64,000 bases of DNA, taken from assembly GCA_037349105.1 (NCBI GenBank), contig JAYJMM010000124.1, positions 2,588,001 through 2,652,000 on the forward strand, written 5' to 3'. Within the stretch, counting starts at the first letter, position 1, and the number at the start of each line of letters is the position of its first letter. This DNA is from Limnomonas spitsbergensis (Eukaryota; Chlorophyta; Chlorophyceae; Chlamydomonadales). Both the position numbers and the translations under genes were made by a program. The notes below the pieces were generated by a model that saw only the letters and a list, made by a program, of their open reading frames with translations, did not search any database and was not told the origin of the DNA. Positions 11,789-23,640 of this stretch are shown here, in pieces.

Positions 11789-14700
11789 CTAGTTTGACCT
11801 TATTTTCTTCGCGGCCCTTTCTCCCTGGACACTCAGCAGCACATCCTCCTCGCTCATGCCATCTATGACAGCCCTCTCTTCGTCTGTCATTTTGAAGTTA
11901 GACTTGGCTTTCCAGTCTTTTAGCTTCAGCTTGTACGCCAGCCTGCATGGCAGACATGACAGAGTGCGTGAGAGTGGAACCACGTGAAGTTGGGGAGGAG
12001 GCATTCCAGTGCTTGCCTGAGCATGCATCAGTTGCAATCAAGCTACAAGTCGGCCTACGGTTGGCAGGGCTTGGGGCAGCAAGTCCTGCTGCCTGGGCCA
12101 GCGGGCGTAGGCTGGTCAAGATTTGTTTCCCATCGGCCAGGGTCCAGGGTTGAGGACAACGGCTAGATTAGAATATTCTTAACGTAGATTAGGACATTCT
12201 GTTTTTCTTTGTGTTTAGCTGTATGGCGGCCAGAGCACCAGAGTCAAACTTAAGGACCTTCAATACGTTTGTTAACCTCCTTTTTGCGCTAACAAAATCC
12301 TTACAATATCCTGATGACCATTTTGTGTCGACCTCACGACACACCTCGAGCATGTGAGTGGTAGCTAAATTGCTGTGGATGAAATATTGCCCTGTGCCCA
12401 CTCCTTGCCCATGCATACTGTGCAGGCATCAGACACTCACTTGTCTGCGTCCCGGGCAGCTGCCTCCGCGCTGTCCCACCAGTGCGCACTGACGGGTGCT
12501 GTCTCGTCCCCAGGGCGCACATTGGCTTGCCACTTCATGCCACCTTTGGTCTGAGCATTCAGGAAATTGAAGACATGACAAATGGTTACCAACACAAGCT
12601 GATGGATGGTAGATATGATAATATACTTATATACATAATATATACCGGTACAGGTAGGGACCGACATATAAGCTTATATGAGAAATAATATATAACGGCA
12701 CGGTAAGCTAACATGACATATGAGGTAGGTTAAGTTGGGCTGGCAAGGGGTCACTGTCAAGCTGTGAAAGAAATGATTTCATTGCAAAGGATGCCATTAA
12801 AAGCAAATATGTAACAACTGAAAGTCAGGATCCATTTGGGGGGGACTTTTGTGAGGGGGCATTAGAGCATAAATATCCCTTACAAGTGACAATATAACTA
12901 GCAGACCATCTCATTACGACATGCACAATTGCACACCTACCTTCATGAACCTGATACGGTGGTACCCTGACGAACCCTTGGGTCTGGTTGGCTGGGACTC
13001 CGCAATCTCCTTCTTCAGGTCTTCCAGGGACAGACTGTCCAGGTGCAACATCTCCTCCTCTGTCAGGGGGAAATTGCTCCAGGCGCCAGGTCCCTCCAAT
13101 TTATACATAAGCCTGCATGAGAAGTGAGAGAGGAAGAGCAAAGGGAAGGCAAATCAAATACACAGCATGGGAACAGTACGTTACCGTATTTTAACAGAAG
13201 GAAGGCAGCATAAGCTGTCCCCTACTGAAGGTGGTCAGGTCATGGATGATGAGGCTGTTGCCCAGAGATTGAAGGAAACCAGCGTTAGCCTTTGCTTTAA
13301 TCTCACCTGTCAGCATCCTTGGCTGCCTCCTCGCGGGTATTTCGGTAACATCCCGTATACCGTCGATGTTTGGGGATCTGCACCCTCCACATGTTCTGCC
13401 CCACAAGCTTCACCTGCAGACACGAGCCCATGTATTGTAGTTTCAGATAGGGAATATAACAGGTATACTGGTAAATATTAGATATGTAAGCGTGCATGGA
13501 ACACAAATATCAACCATGCACATGTTACTACACATGTCTGTGGAGCGAGTGGGAGGCTTCCTCAAGGATCTATACCTCAAAGGCACATTTGCATTCATAC
13601 TTCATGGTCACTTCTATACCATATGTATTGAAGCACACCCGATTGGCTCTGGCCCCGGGCTACAATGTCCCCTTGACCTGTGTGCGCCTATCCTAGAAGG
13701 GGTATGGGCTTACTTCTGTCATTCTTACATACCTCAACGATGTTCTTCAGGACTCGCGACAAGGAGGAGGAGGCCTGTTGTTGGCCATTGTTGGCTGCTT
13801 CCTCGTCATTGCTTGAGTCCGTCTCTTCGAAGGAATCCAGGCCACCTAGGAGGGGGTGCAGATGAGTCAAAGTATTACCAGTGCTAATGGCCCGTGTCCC
13901 AGCTACATCTCAGCTACCACCTGGCCACTGGCCAGAGGCACCATGCATAGCCAGCCATGCTGCTTGATGCAGCCGCATGGGAGGATGCACAGAGGAGTTG
14001 AACCTCTTACCACTGCTAAAGAAGGGTGCAGAGGAGTCACACTCACGTTTACAGCAGCCATATATGCACCATGCAAGGTTCAATTGGAGCTGCAGGGGGC
14101 ATATACAGGAGCTCAACATCTAAATGCAGCTAGGCACATGAGCTGAATAAAATCGTAACTTTTAGCCTAGAATAATGCATGTTAGCATCTGGTTCACATG
14201 CGAATTGCGAGGTTAGCTCTGTCTGCCAGACGGAGTGGAGGCAAGGTACCTCAGCCCACACAGACCCAGACTGCGCTGTTTCAGATTTCATTCAAGGACG
14301 CGACATACGGTGTTTAGAACGGTGCATACCCGCTGGGCCCTGCTGAACGCTCGGCCACATGGGGCTGGTAGGGATTGACTAGGCTCAATTCCAGTTACCA
14401 TGCACAGCATGGGCCATGGTGCAGCCACGCCATCCTCCTATGTGAGGTGGCAGGAACATGGAACAGGGCGCTCTAGACGGGGGGAGAGAAGATCGTCTGG
14501 CTGGCGTGACCCCTGGACCTCTGGGTATGGATGCCATCAGCGTTATACCACTGGACCATTCCACCCGCGACGTAGGGTGTCAATCTGCCTAAATGACTCC
14601 CATCAAGTGAAAGCCACAATCTTGCTTCACCCATACCAGTATGGCACTATCCGAAACCCATTCCACCCAGGGAGCTTTCATTCACGCTTTCGAAAGTGTT

Positions 14701-15463
14701 GACGCTGATCAATTGGCTCCCCCCTCCTCTTCTGAGCCCAACGCCGACGCCAAGCCCTCCATATCTCCAATGGGACGACGTTCATTCTCGTCCTGAGTGA
14801 ACCCGCAGGAGGTTCACTCGCTGGTTCCCCCCTCCTCCGCCGCCCCCCACACCAATATTATGCCCGCCAGATTTTGTTTTATGGTAACGGTGAGGATGTG
14901 GCTTCGGCCCCGAGCTGCCCTGTTCCCTTAGCCCGCACGCCCCTAGGGGGTTTAGGGTTTAAGGGTTTCTTTCTTTCCTTCTTTTGCCCCCCCAATCTCC
15001 CATGGGATGGATTTCGTTAGTTTGCTTCCCCCTCCTCCTCCGCCACCGACAGCATGTCCCCCAAGTCTCTCAATCAAGGTATCACCATTGATACCCTGGG
15101 CCCACCTGAGGTTGACTGGTGGGGTCCCCCCCCTACGCCTGGCGCCGACGCCATGCCCTGTATTCCTGCGTCCTCCATCTCCCCGTCGCTGTCTACAATA
15201 CTATCGTCGTCATCACTGTGGCTGCCATGCAGGAAGGAGGAGGAAAACAGGGCAGTGAGGGATCAGGGTTTATTTTTCCATTGAGGCTTAAAACCCTGAT
15301 TGCGGGAGGAGGGGCACAGAGGCAGGGGGGGTAAGGGATGTCACTGTAGCTGGTTGGTGCATGAGAGGAACCTAGGCAGAGTCTGTGTGCCACAAGGCGC
15401 TGGAGATAGCAAACTGTACCTGTCTCCTGCTAAGAGGGGCATGGAGGAGGCTGCCGCAGCCAT
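11789..15463 (-). CDS. Protein with two AP2/ERF-type domains
   Basis: Minus-strand exons are 15106-15221, 13733-13845, 13307-13413, 12941-13112, 12441-12550 and 11789-11942, preceded by 15420-15538. All junctions have GT/AG ends and agreeing phases, and the frame ends with a stop at 11789. The chain begins acidic (HSDDDDSIVDSDGEMEDAG). It then has AP2-like module 1: QNMWRVQIPKHRRYTGCY, then REEAAKDADRLMYKLEG and WSNFPL. Module 2 is GYHRIRFMK, then KWQANV, EAAARDADKLAYKL and SNFKM. These match the strand/helix plan of plant AP2 domains (W-V-I, Y-G-x-x-T-x-E-E-A-A, A-x-K-L-x-G, N-F). Both are diverged, so DNA binding is likely but unproven. If the ATG at 15463 is the start, the protein has 271 aa. 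Alternatively these exons continue the kinesin tail upstream, because phases agree there too. Confidence 0.75.
14314..14580 (-). mobile_element. tRNA-headed SINE copy 1
   Basis: This segment is about 80% similar by eye to 52966-53224. Read on the minus strand it begins with a tRNA-like head: 'tggtccagtgg' (14548-14558) fits an RNA polymerase III A box, followed by 'tataacgc' and a weak B-box-like region some 45 bases on. It ends near 'agcagggcccagcggg', which resembles the 3' tail motif shared by the non-LTR elements here. That is what is expected of a SINE using a partner LINE's machinery. It lies within the intron between AP2 exons. Confidence 0.6.
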
Positions 15464-18400
15464 GGGTGAGGCAGCGCTGGCCTCATTGGCTGCCTTCCGC
15501 TTGCGGTGCGCCAAACACTCTTTCCGCGCCGAATCCAGCTGTGAGGATTCAGACAGAGTTCAGACGGATGGTTGAGGCAGATGGAGGGTTGGGACACAGG
15601 GTTCAGATGGGAGGTGTGAGGCGAAGGTTGAAGCAGATGGAGGGTTGAGGCACAGGGTTCAGATGCGAGGTGTGAGGCGAAGGTTGAGGCAGATATAGGG
15701 TTGAGGCACAGGGTTCAGATGGGAGGTGTGATGACTTCAAATGCAGCCTCGCGTCAACTTAAAGGGTTCAGGGCTGACGAAGAATTATCCCCTCCAACAA
15801 ACCCCTACTCTAACCACATGCACCTCGTCCCTCCCTCCCCCCATCTGATCATTCCAGTCTCTCCCCCACACACACAACAGCATACCTGCACAATTAAGAG
15901 ACTTATCTCCTCCTGCAGCTTTGTGTTGTCCAGCTGGACATCATTTGCGTGCCCCTTGTGGTCACACGCAGCGCTGAAAAGGGACTGCATCAGCTCCCGT
16001 GCCTCCATCACGCTGCGTGTGGAGGGTGCATTCAGGTTTGCATTCAGGTTTGCATGGGGTTTGCATGGGGTTTTTGCATGGCTGTGCCATTTGTCTGCCC
16101 TTTGTGGCTGAACGCTGCCCAGAATACCGACTGCATCAGCCACCTTGCCTCAATCAAGCTGCATGGAGGTTTGCATGGGGGTTGAATGGTGGTTTGATAG
16201 GAGGGATGTATGGAGGTATGCTGGGGGGGGGGGGGGGTATTGAGATTTACCAGGAGGTATGCGGACATACATGATGGCAAAAAAGCTATGGGACAGGCCA
16301 AATGGGGGTAGCAGTTGACCGAAGAAGAACACCTCCCCCCCCTCCCCGGGCTTACTGCATCACCTTTTTGCCAGCCATGCACCAAGCAGCACAGCGGCTA
16401 GGGAAATGTATATACCTTATACCCTGACAAAGCACGGGACAGCAACACCATACACCGCCCTACCTGTCAATCCAGTTCCACCATTTTGCGTCTGCCGCGC
16501 CACCGCCGCGCCCCTCCTTCTCCAGCGTTGCCGCCTTCCAAGCGGCCTGCAGCTCCTGGATGCTCCCATTTTGATCCTCCAGTTGCTTGTTCAGCAGCTC
16601 GCGGCGGTGCTCCAGCTGCTCCTTGCCCTCGGAGGGCGACGCGGCGGTGGCGGCAGGCAGACCCTGGTCGTCAACCAGGGGGCTGGCGGGGACCAGGTTC
16701 TGCGCCAGCATCATGCGCTTCTCCACCTTACGCAGGTGGCTAATGATGTCGGCGCGCTGTGCCAGCTGGTCGTCCAGGATCCTCAGGTTCTCAGAGCTCT
16801 GCACAAGAGCAGGTGACAGGGGGGGACGGCAATCAGGCCGTGAGCAAAGATATTGGGTGACACTGGAAACGGATATAAAGGCAAGGGTGGCAAGGGAGGG
16901 GGTGGGCGGGTCACAATAAAGAGATATCACAAGCAAGGATTTCACTCTCGGCACTGCCCCCATTCCGCCAGCCATGCATGCTCCCCTGCATTTCTAAATG
17001 TTTTGAATTATCTTTTACATTTAATTCAAATTATATTCCCTCAAAATGAAAGTTGTTGTGGGGTGAGGGAGTCATTACAGATACTTCAATTCCACTTTCA
17101 GTCGGAAATGGAAAGTCTTTGTCCATATTTCGCCCTTGGGCCCGCATTCATTAAATGCTTAATTCACACCCAAGGGAAGGCAGTTCAAATGAAATGTAAC
17201 ACTTCGATATGGGTATCATATTCGCCTCTTTGTTTGATCGCACCTGGTCACACAGGTCCAACTACTTCTCCAGCCAATCGAGGCGGGCCTGCTCCGTGCA
17301 TAGCAGCAGTACCAGCGCGGTGGGCTGCAGCTCTACTGCCGCGCCCGGGGCCGAGATGCCTGTGGTGGCCGCCGGACCGAAGGCCAACGCTGCCGCTGGT
17401 GGAGGCGCTGCCTGACACGTGCCCTGAAGGGAGGATACCGCACATAAGGCATTCAGCGAATTAGCATCCGGCTTCACAACAAGCCACGCACTTGAATTGA
17501 CAGCTACTCTTTTCTGGCTGCTCTAGGCACCGTGACCGGAGACTGCATGTCCTTGCGCTTCTTGCGGGCCATGCTGGTCATTGCTGATTTTGCGTTACAA
17601 AGATGCAATCAGAGCGGGTTCAGTGCGGTGTTCATCAGACTAGACACTCTGTGAAAGCACCCTCAGCCTGGCACTCTCCAGCTCAAAAGGCTGGGGCCTC
17701 AGCCAGGAAAACCCCAATACTTAGTGCGGCAAAATTGTACGGTCAGCAGAAGCGTGTCCTCACCTCCTGCATCTGATCCAGCAACTGTCAGCACCCGCTT
17801 TTGGTTACGCTGTCTCTCTGGTAGCCACAAGAAATTAATCACACAAAACGGAGCAGGAAATCTCCTGCCCAGCCCACCTGCACCTGCTCGACCAGCTGAC
17901 AGTGCTCGCCCACAGCCGCCTCAGACACCGCGGCTGCAATTGCAACTGCAGGTGCGCCATCTGCTGGTGTGATGCCCCCAATTCTTTCTTCAGGTCCTCA
18001 ATCTCCTTGGCCTGCCTCTTGAGCATGGCAGCATCAGACAGCACCTGTTAAGGGCCAAACAAGGCAGGGCTTAAGCATGGCAGGGCATGGCAGGGCTTAA
18101 ACACGACAGGGCATGGCAGGGCTTAAACACGGCAGAGCAGGGCTTGAGCACGGCTGGGCGTAAGCACGACAGGGCAGGGCTTAAGCGCGGCAGGGCAGGA
18201 CACGGCAGGGCACGGCAGGGCTAAAGCGCGGAAGGGCAGAGCATGGCACGGCAGGGCTTAAGCGCGGCAGGGCAGGGCACGGCATGGCACGGCAGGGCTT
18301 AAGCGCGGCAGGGCTAAAGCGCGGCAGGGCAGGGCACAGCAGGGCTTAAGCGTGGCAGGGCAGGGCAGGGCATGGCACGGCAGGGCAGAGCAGGGCAGGG

Positions 18401-21400
18401 CAGGGCTTAAGCGCGGCAGGGCAGGGCACGGCAGGGCTTAAGCGCGGCAGGGCAGGGCAGGGCACGGCAGGGCTTAAACACGACAGGGCACGGCAGGGCT
18501 TAAGCGCGGCAGGGCAGGGCAGGGCACGGCAGGGCTTAAGCGCGGCAGGGCACGGCAGGGCTAAAGCGCGGCAGGGCACAGCAGGGCAGGGCATGGCAGG
18601 GCTTAAACACGCCATGGCATGGCAGGGCTTAAACACGGCAGGGCAGGGCTTAGGCACAGTAGGGCTTAAACCGGGGCGGCACCGCACCTCATTGACCACG
18701 GCATTGTTGACTACGCACTTTGCCCTGGAGGCGAATCGCAGCGTGTTGTGGCTCTCCCTCACGTGGCACAGGGCAGGCGTCATGGCGCAGATGATGGCCG
18801 TCTTGGAATTGCCACCCAGGGAGGGCTGCAGGATGCGTGTGAGCTTGCTGTCCCGGTAAGGGATGTAGCCGCCTAGGAGAGGAGAAGCAATGGAAGGGAA
18901 CAGACTGGGTGGGCCCTGGGCAGTGCGCTGGACAAAATATACCCCACCACCACACACAAAGACAAGCATCCCTTTACACATACACACAATTATGCACCCC
19001 CACACAATACACACAAGCTTGATTCTACCACACAAGTACGGTACACAAGCACACAAACCTGAATTCATCGGCCCCACACACAGCACAGCACGCCTCAAAT
19101 ACAGACAGATGTGCTTAAGCCTTCCACCTGTCACCGGTGCGCCACCCTCACCCCACCCCCGTCGGCCAGCTTTATGAAGAAGCTGCCCAGCGTGAGCAGA
19201 GACTTGTTGATTGGGTCGCCCTCTCTCATGCGGACAAAACCTATACTAAAGAAGAAAGTCCAATGCCCGCCACCTGTCACCTGTGCCCCCCCCCGAGACA
19301 GCTTGTTGTACAACATGCCCATGGTGAGCACCAACTTATTCATTGCCGTGCCCTCCTTCATGCGCTTGCCCTGCTCTCAAACCTAAAACCCTAACCCAGG
19401 TTCAAGGGCACACCTGTCGCTTGCGACCCCTCTGCCAGTTTATTAATGACAATGCCCAGCGCAAGCAGAGATTGGTTGATCGCAGTGCCCTCCTCCTTGC
19501 GGATGCCCTCTGCATCGGCCGGACGCTCAGAGCCTGAGAGGTCCACCAGGGTCAGCGTTGACTCCAGAATGGGGCCGGCATCGTTCCACCCTGCAACGCG
19601 AGCGCGGCTCTCCACGACCTGGGTGGGTGGAGGCGCGGGAGGACCGTGGAGAGACCGGAGGCTAGAGGTAGCCATTATTGGCAGTGGGACCTGGGTGGCC
19701 GGAGGCTAGAGGTAGCCATTATTGGCAGTGGGATGTACAAGAGGGCAGGTGGGTGGAGATGCTACCAGGGTTGGCATGGAGACCAGGATGTGTATCATCC
19801 ATCTAAGACGCTACCTCCTGGCTGCCTGCAGCCTCATGCCCGGCTCCCCATGACCTGGTGGTTGGAGGCGCAGGAGGGCGGCAGGCTGCAGGCAGCCAAG
19901 TAGAGGCAGAGTCTCCACTATTTACGTTAGGGTGCTTGAGCCACTATTCGGCTTCATCACGGCCTATGGCCATGTGGACCTGGTGCAGCAAAGTGCCTGT
20001 TACTTGGGCCACTGGCCATAGACCGGTCCAGTCTTGGTCCGGCCTACGGTCAGTGGCTCAAGTACCAGTCATCTGTCAAAGTGATTACTGCCCAGCGAAG
20101 TGATGCAAGTTTTTTGATGTGCACTCAAATTCACACCCTTTTGGCCCCTCACCATTTTGAACAGAGTGTGGGACCTGCTACTGGTCTTGTTCATCTTGGT
20201 CGACCCGACATGGCGATTCTTCTCCCCCACTTCGAGCAGCGCCAACACCTGTTCAGATTCAAACGGCGGTTGGCGGCTGGTGTTAGAAGGTTGACAGGGC
20301 AGCAGCAGGGTGAGGATGTGTGTTGCATCAGGGCATGGTGTGAAAGAAGAGAGGGCCAGCTGTTCTACTGACCTGGTCGGGGTTGGTGACTGTATGTTCG
20401 CGCAGGCCTTTGACGTAGATGCCCTTCACCCATCTCTCACAGAGGGGAAGTTTCGTGTTCTCCGGGGCCAGCAGGTCATTGAACTCCTCGTTGTACAGCT
20501 GCGATATCGGCACGAGGGGTCATGCATCAAAATTATTAATGAATGCCAGAACAAATGCCAGGAGAACTTGAGAGCCAAATCAAGGAGAGCCAGAGAAGTT
20601 CCAGTTGTCCGGGCCAGCAGGCCATTCACCTCCAGTTGCACAGCTGCGTCTGCCAATCGGGGAGTCCTAAATCAGGTTTTAATTAGTACAAAAATCTGGA
20701 TTATGTTGTATGGGGGCCAGCAGGTCTTTGACTTCATCGTCTTGCGGCTGCGATAGCCACTCACTGTCTGCAAATCATGCTTCAGTTTTATGAATGAATC
20801 AGTGAAGAAGAAATGCAACATAGACGTTCTTCATGGGGCCAGCAGGTCATACACCTCCTCCTTCTGTGGCAGCGATAGCGACACGAGGGGGCGTGCATTC
20901 GGGTAATGAACGAGTAAACAACTATGTACCGTACCGTATCTTGTCAATTAGCATTTTCCATGGTGGCACGATAGGGCATGATACGGCTCAATACGGCACA
21001 GGTTCAGCCGGATTGTTCTACCAAAGCGCCACGATACGGCTCAATACGGCACAGGTTCAGCCGGATTGTGCTACCATGACATTTTCAGACAGAGCTCTAG
21101 ACAGGGTGTGACAGTTGGCGTGATTGGCAGATCAGTTGGCATACGAGCCAGAATGCGTAAGAGTCGGGCACTAGAGCCACTGGGTATTGACACATGGTGC
21201 AGCATCTGGGGCGTAAAGCATGGCCCTGTTTTTAAGGTGATTCAGCTACAATTTTAGCTACTGCACCGCTCACAGCAGTGCAGGCCCTGTCAAGGTTTGG
21301 TCCCGATTTACCCGGTGATGGCTGCCACCGCGGCTTAAGGTGCTCAATAGAAATAAACGCTGGGAGCGTGGAGAGTACCATGACGGAATCAGGGCGATAC

Positions 21401-21986
21401 ATGCTATTCATGCAGGTGCGCCGGGCCATGAATGCTATCTACAGTCTACTAGACGCCACTCCATGCATCACCGGGTGTCATACGGTATAGGATATTATGA
21501 CCCAGCCCCACACCTCGGTGTAAGAGACGCGGATGAGGTACTTCCGGTCCTGTGAGGCCTCGATTAGGTTGAAGACACCCTGGACTGCAAGTGGCACAAG
21601 CCCTGCCTCTTGGCCCACTCCTCGCATGGTGAATGTTTTGCCGCTGCTCGTCTGGCCGTAGGCGAAGCAAGACTGTGATATTGATGCCTTTGACGACCTG
21701 GCGGACGAGCGCCGCTGTCGTGGCCTCGTAAATGTCATTGTTCGTCGTATCGGGTCCGAATACATGACCGAATGGGTATTTAATCGGTTGGGGATGGCCG
21801 AGCTGGGAAATGGTATTGCCGTCAATGCGCCAGGCATCCTGTGACTCAGACGTGCTGATGAGTGGCCGCACCCTGATGCTCACGCTGCTCAGGGAGAATT
21901 CAAAAGACACGTTTTAGATGTTCATAGGCTGAGGGATGAACACCTCTCTTGCAAGCGATTGAAATTGCTAACCTGATGTTCTCCAT
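15420..21986 (-). CDS. Kinesin-7 (CENP-E)-like motor protein, possibly decayed
   Basis: This is a microtubule motor. Minus-strand exons are 21973-21986 (MENI), 21514-21884, 20373-20498, 20153-20248, 19414-19618, 18688-18872, 17878-18044, 17764-17784, 17244-17423, 16464-16798, 15886-16012 and 15420-15538. The first exons read [13 protein letters not shown]. Motor landmarks are the P-loop [47 protein letters not shown] (switch I), [10 protein letters not shown] (switch II), [15 protein letters not shown], and [15 protein letters not shown] then [11 protein letters not shown] neck or stalk coiled coil follows ([54 protein letters not shown]). Lesions are a +1 shift just before the P-loop (about 21667-21675), an apparent one-base loss in a run of five G at about 17975, and an in-frame TAG at 17262-17264. 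It could be a pseudogene or carry assembly errors. The tail phase runs on into the AP2 exons. Confidence 0.75.
15545..15735. repeat. Tandem repeat in intron before exon 15420-15538
   Basis: Three to four imperfect copies of a ~55-bp unit contain 'gggttcagatgggaggtgtg' and 'aggcgaaggttgaggcagat'. Confidence 0.8.
16020..16165 (-). repeat. Exon echo of kinesin tail exon
   Basis: About 16095-16165 encodes [20 protein letters not shown], a partial copy of the start of exon 15886-16012 ([20 protein letters not shown]), placed about 130 bases upstream in transcript direction. The intervening bases are short 'gtttgcatggg' repeats. Confidence 0.85.
18060..18680. repeat. GC-rich minisatellite in kinesin intron
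   Basis: Irregular units built from 'ggcagggcttaagcgcggca' and 'gggcagggcacggca' fill the intron between exons 18688-18872 and 17878-18044. Long open frames on either strand here are repeat translations. Confidence 0.9.
19150..19365 (-). repeat. Two exon echoes of the kinesin exon ending KLAEG
   Basis: Downstream of exon 19414-19618, two decayed copies of its 3' part appear: [20 protein letters not shown] (about 19295-19365) and [20 protein letters not shown] (about 19165-19240). Both correspond to [20 protein letters not shown] in the true exon. Each copy carries some flanking intron. Confidence 0.9.
20590..20880 (-). repeat. Three exon echoes of the kinesin exon starting [12 protein letters not shown]
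   Basis: Upstream of exon 20373-20498, three partial copies of its acceptor and first codons occur: at about 20600-20645 ([10 protein letters not shown]), 20705-20760 ([12 protein letters not shown]) and 20830-20885 ([12 protein letters not shown]). The copies keep the 'atatcgcag'-like acceptor and stop soon after the shared 'ctgctggcccc' block. Spacing is about 110-125 bases. Confidence 0.9.
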
Positions 21987-23640
21987 AATCTCCACAGTAT
22001 GAGCGCCCCTGGAAATAGCTGACATGGAAGGTCGTTCGTTATCAATAAGTGTACATTGGAAAGAGCAACTAGCTGTCAGAGACAGTATATACGTCATAAT
22101 ATGGCTAAGGGGTGTTGGGCAAATCGCCGTCGAATATGTATTGTAATGAGAGGAGTTCTCTCCCCGGTCGTGCTTACCGTGGTCGTTACCGCCTTACGGG
22201 TCGTTACCGTCTCATAGTGGTCATCACCGTGGTCGTTACCCTCGCGTCGTTTGCGTGCGTTAGAAAAAGTAAAATCCAGGACACAAGGGTTATTGCGTCG
22301 CATAATGCACAGTGCAGGAACGCACCTTTTGAACGTGCAAAACCCTGTGCAAAACAGGCAAACTGGGGGGCTGCGACAGGCAGTGCCACCATTCGGTCAG
22401 AAAAGCTTGAACTAAACTGCGAACTCGGCTGTTGCCAGTGCAGGTGACAGCCCTGTTGACAGCCAGTCGGCGATTTGAATGTGAAAGGCAATGCTCCACA
22501 TGTCGTATTCCTTTCTTTCTAATAGCGACGTCTGCATAAGAGATCACACTTTCGCAACGCAACCATGTGCGTGCCTCGCTGGCGCAAACCCTCTCCACCC
22601 GCCTATTCCCCCCCTGATGCCTACCGTTGTTTTAGTCGGATTTGGTTTTTATGATGGTTTTTATTTAAACCAATCATAAAAACGAATAGTTGCAGCAGGG
22701 GGTGGGAAGCCACGAGGGGTGGATCCGCAAAAATTTCGGGGATTGGCGGAATATGGATGAAATTTTCTTTATAGAACCTAAACAAATATATTTGATTCGG
22801 CTGGCGACCTGGCGTGGCGAATTCGAACACCTGGGGATGGTTCCGAGGCCAGCGACATGCCGAGGTTCCATTTGTCACCTCGGACCAAGTCCGGTGTACG
22901 GCATTTAAAATCCCGTATTCCTCAAGCCACGCTCAGGCGATTTCTTTCTTTCTTTCTTTGCGAGTTCAGAAAGACTTAATACAATATGTGTTACCAGTTT
23001 ATGAAGCTGGGCGCTAGCCTTGGCACTCTCGAGGCTTGTCCTGACGTAAAAGGTCACACCCGGGAGTCTCATTGTCGCTAGCCGTTGCGAGACGTTCACG
23101 AACGGTAGAGATAAATGTAACAAAGTGTTTGTATAAGCGGTATGTAAGATTAGGAGCTACATAAATTGGCCGGAATGGCGCCAAAACGGCTCCAGGCCTC
23201 CTGAAACGAGCTAGCAATACATGCAGCAGGCAGGGACTCATGGGCTGCCAGGGAGAGACCAAGGCTCAAAGGCATTAGAAGGATATTAGTAAAGAATTTA
23301 CTAAATGAGCACTGTGCAATAAGAGGCACTGTCGATGGTGATAAAGCTTCATAGAACGGGTCAGCACGGGCGCACGGCATGCAACAACCAGCACGGGCTG
23401 TCACAAAGCGACCAAAGCTACGGTACATGAAGTCAGAAAGAATAAGATGCAATGTGAATTACATGCAGTGGAGCGGTTTCAAGCCTGACAGAACAAGCCC
23501 TGGCTGTAAGCATCATGTATGATTGTATGGGCTGGTGAATGGCTGGTGTGGGTAAAAAGTAAAAAACCAGTAAAAAATATAGTAATGATGCTCCATGTTC
23601 AGCTGTATATGGCCCAGTGTCTGCTGCTGCTGCTGCTGCT
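21987..23640. other. Gene-free stretch upstream of the kinesin start
   Basis: No coding exon can be supported. The stretch should contain the kinesin promoter. Bases about 22150-22250 have several 'gtggtcgttacc' units. Bases 22560-22590 carry a short fragment of ORC6 exon 6 ('accatgtgcgtgcctcgctgg'). Bases 22690-22720 carry a 'gggtgggaagccac' block that also occurs inverted at about 25545, 45285 and 45415. Confidence 0.4.

Noticed and set aside
14540..14580. tRNA gene candidate on the minus strand
   Set aside because: It has an A box but no acceptor stem pairing or proper B box, and is part of a repeated SINE.
18346..19134. 262-codon minus-strand open frame
   Set aside because: Only 18688-18872 is a true kinesin exon. 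The remainder is intron minisatellite that happens to be open.
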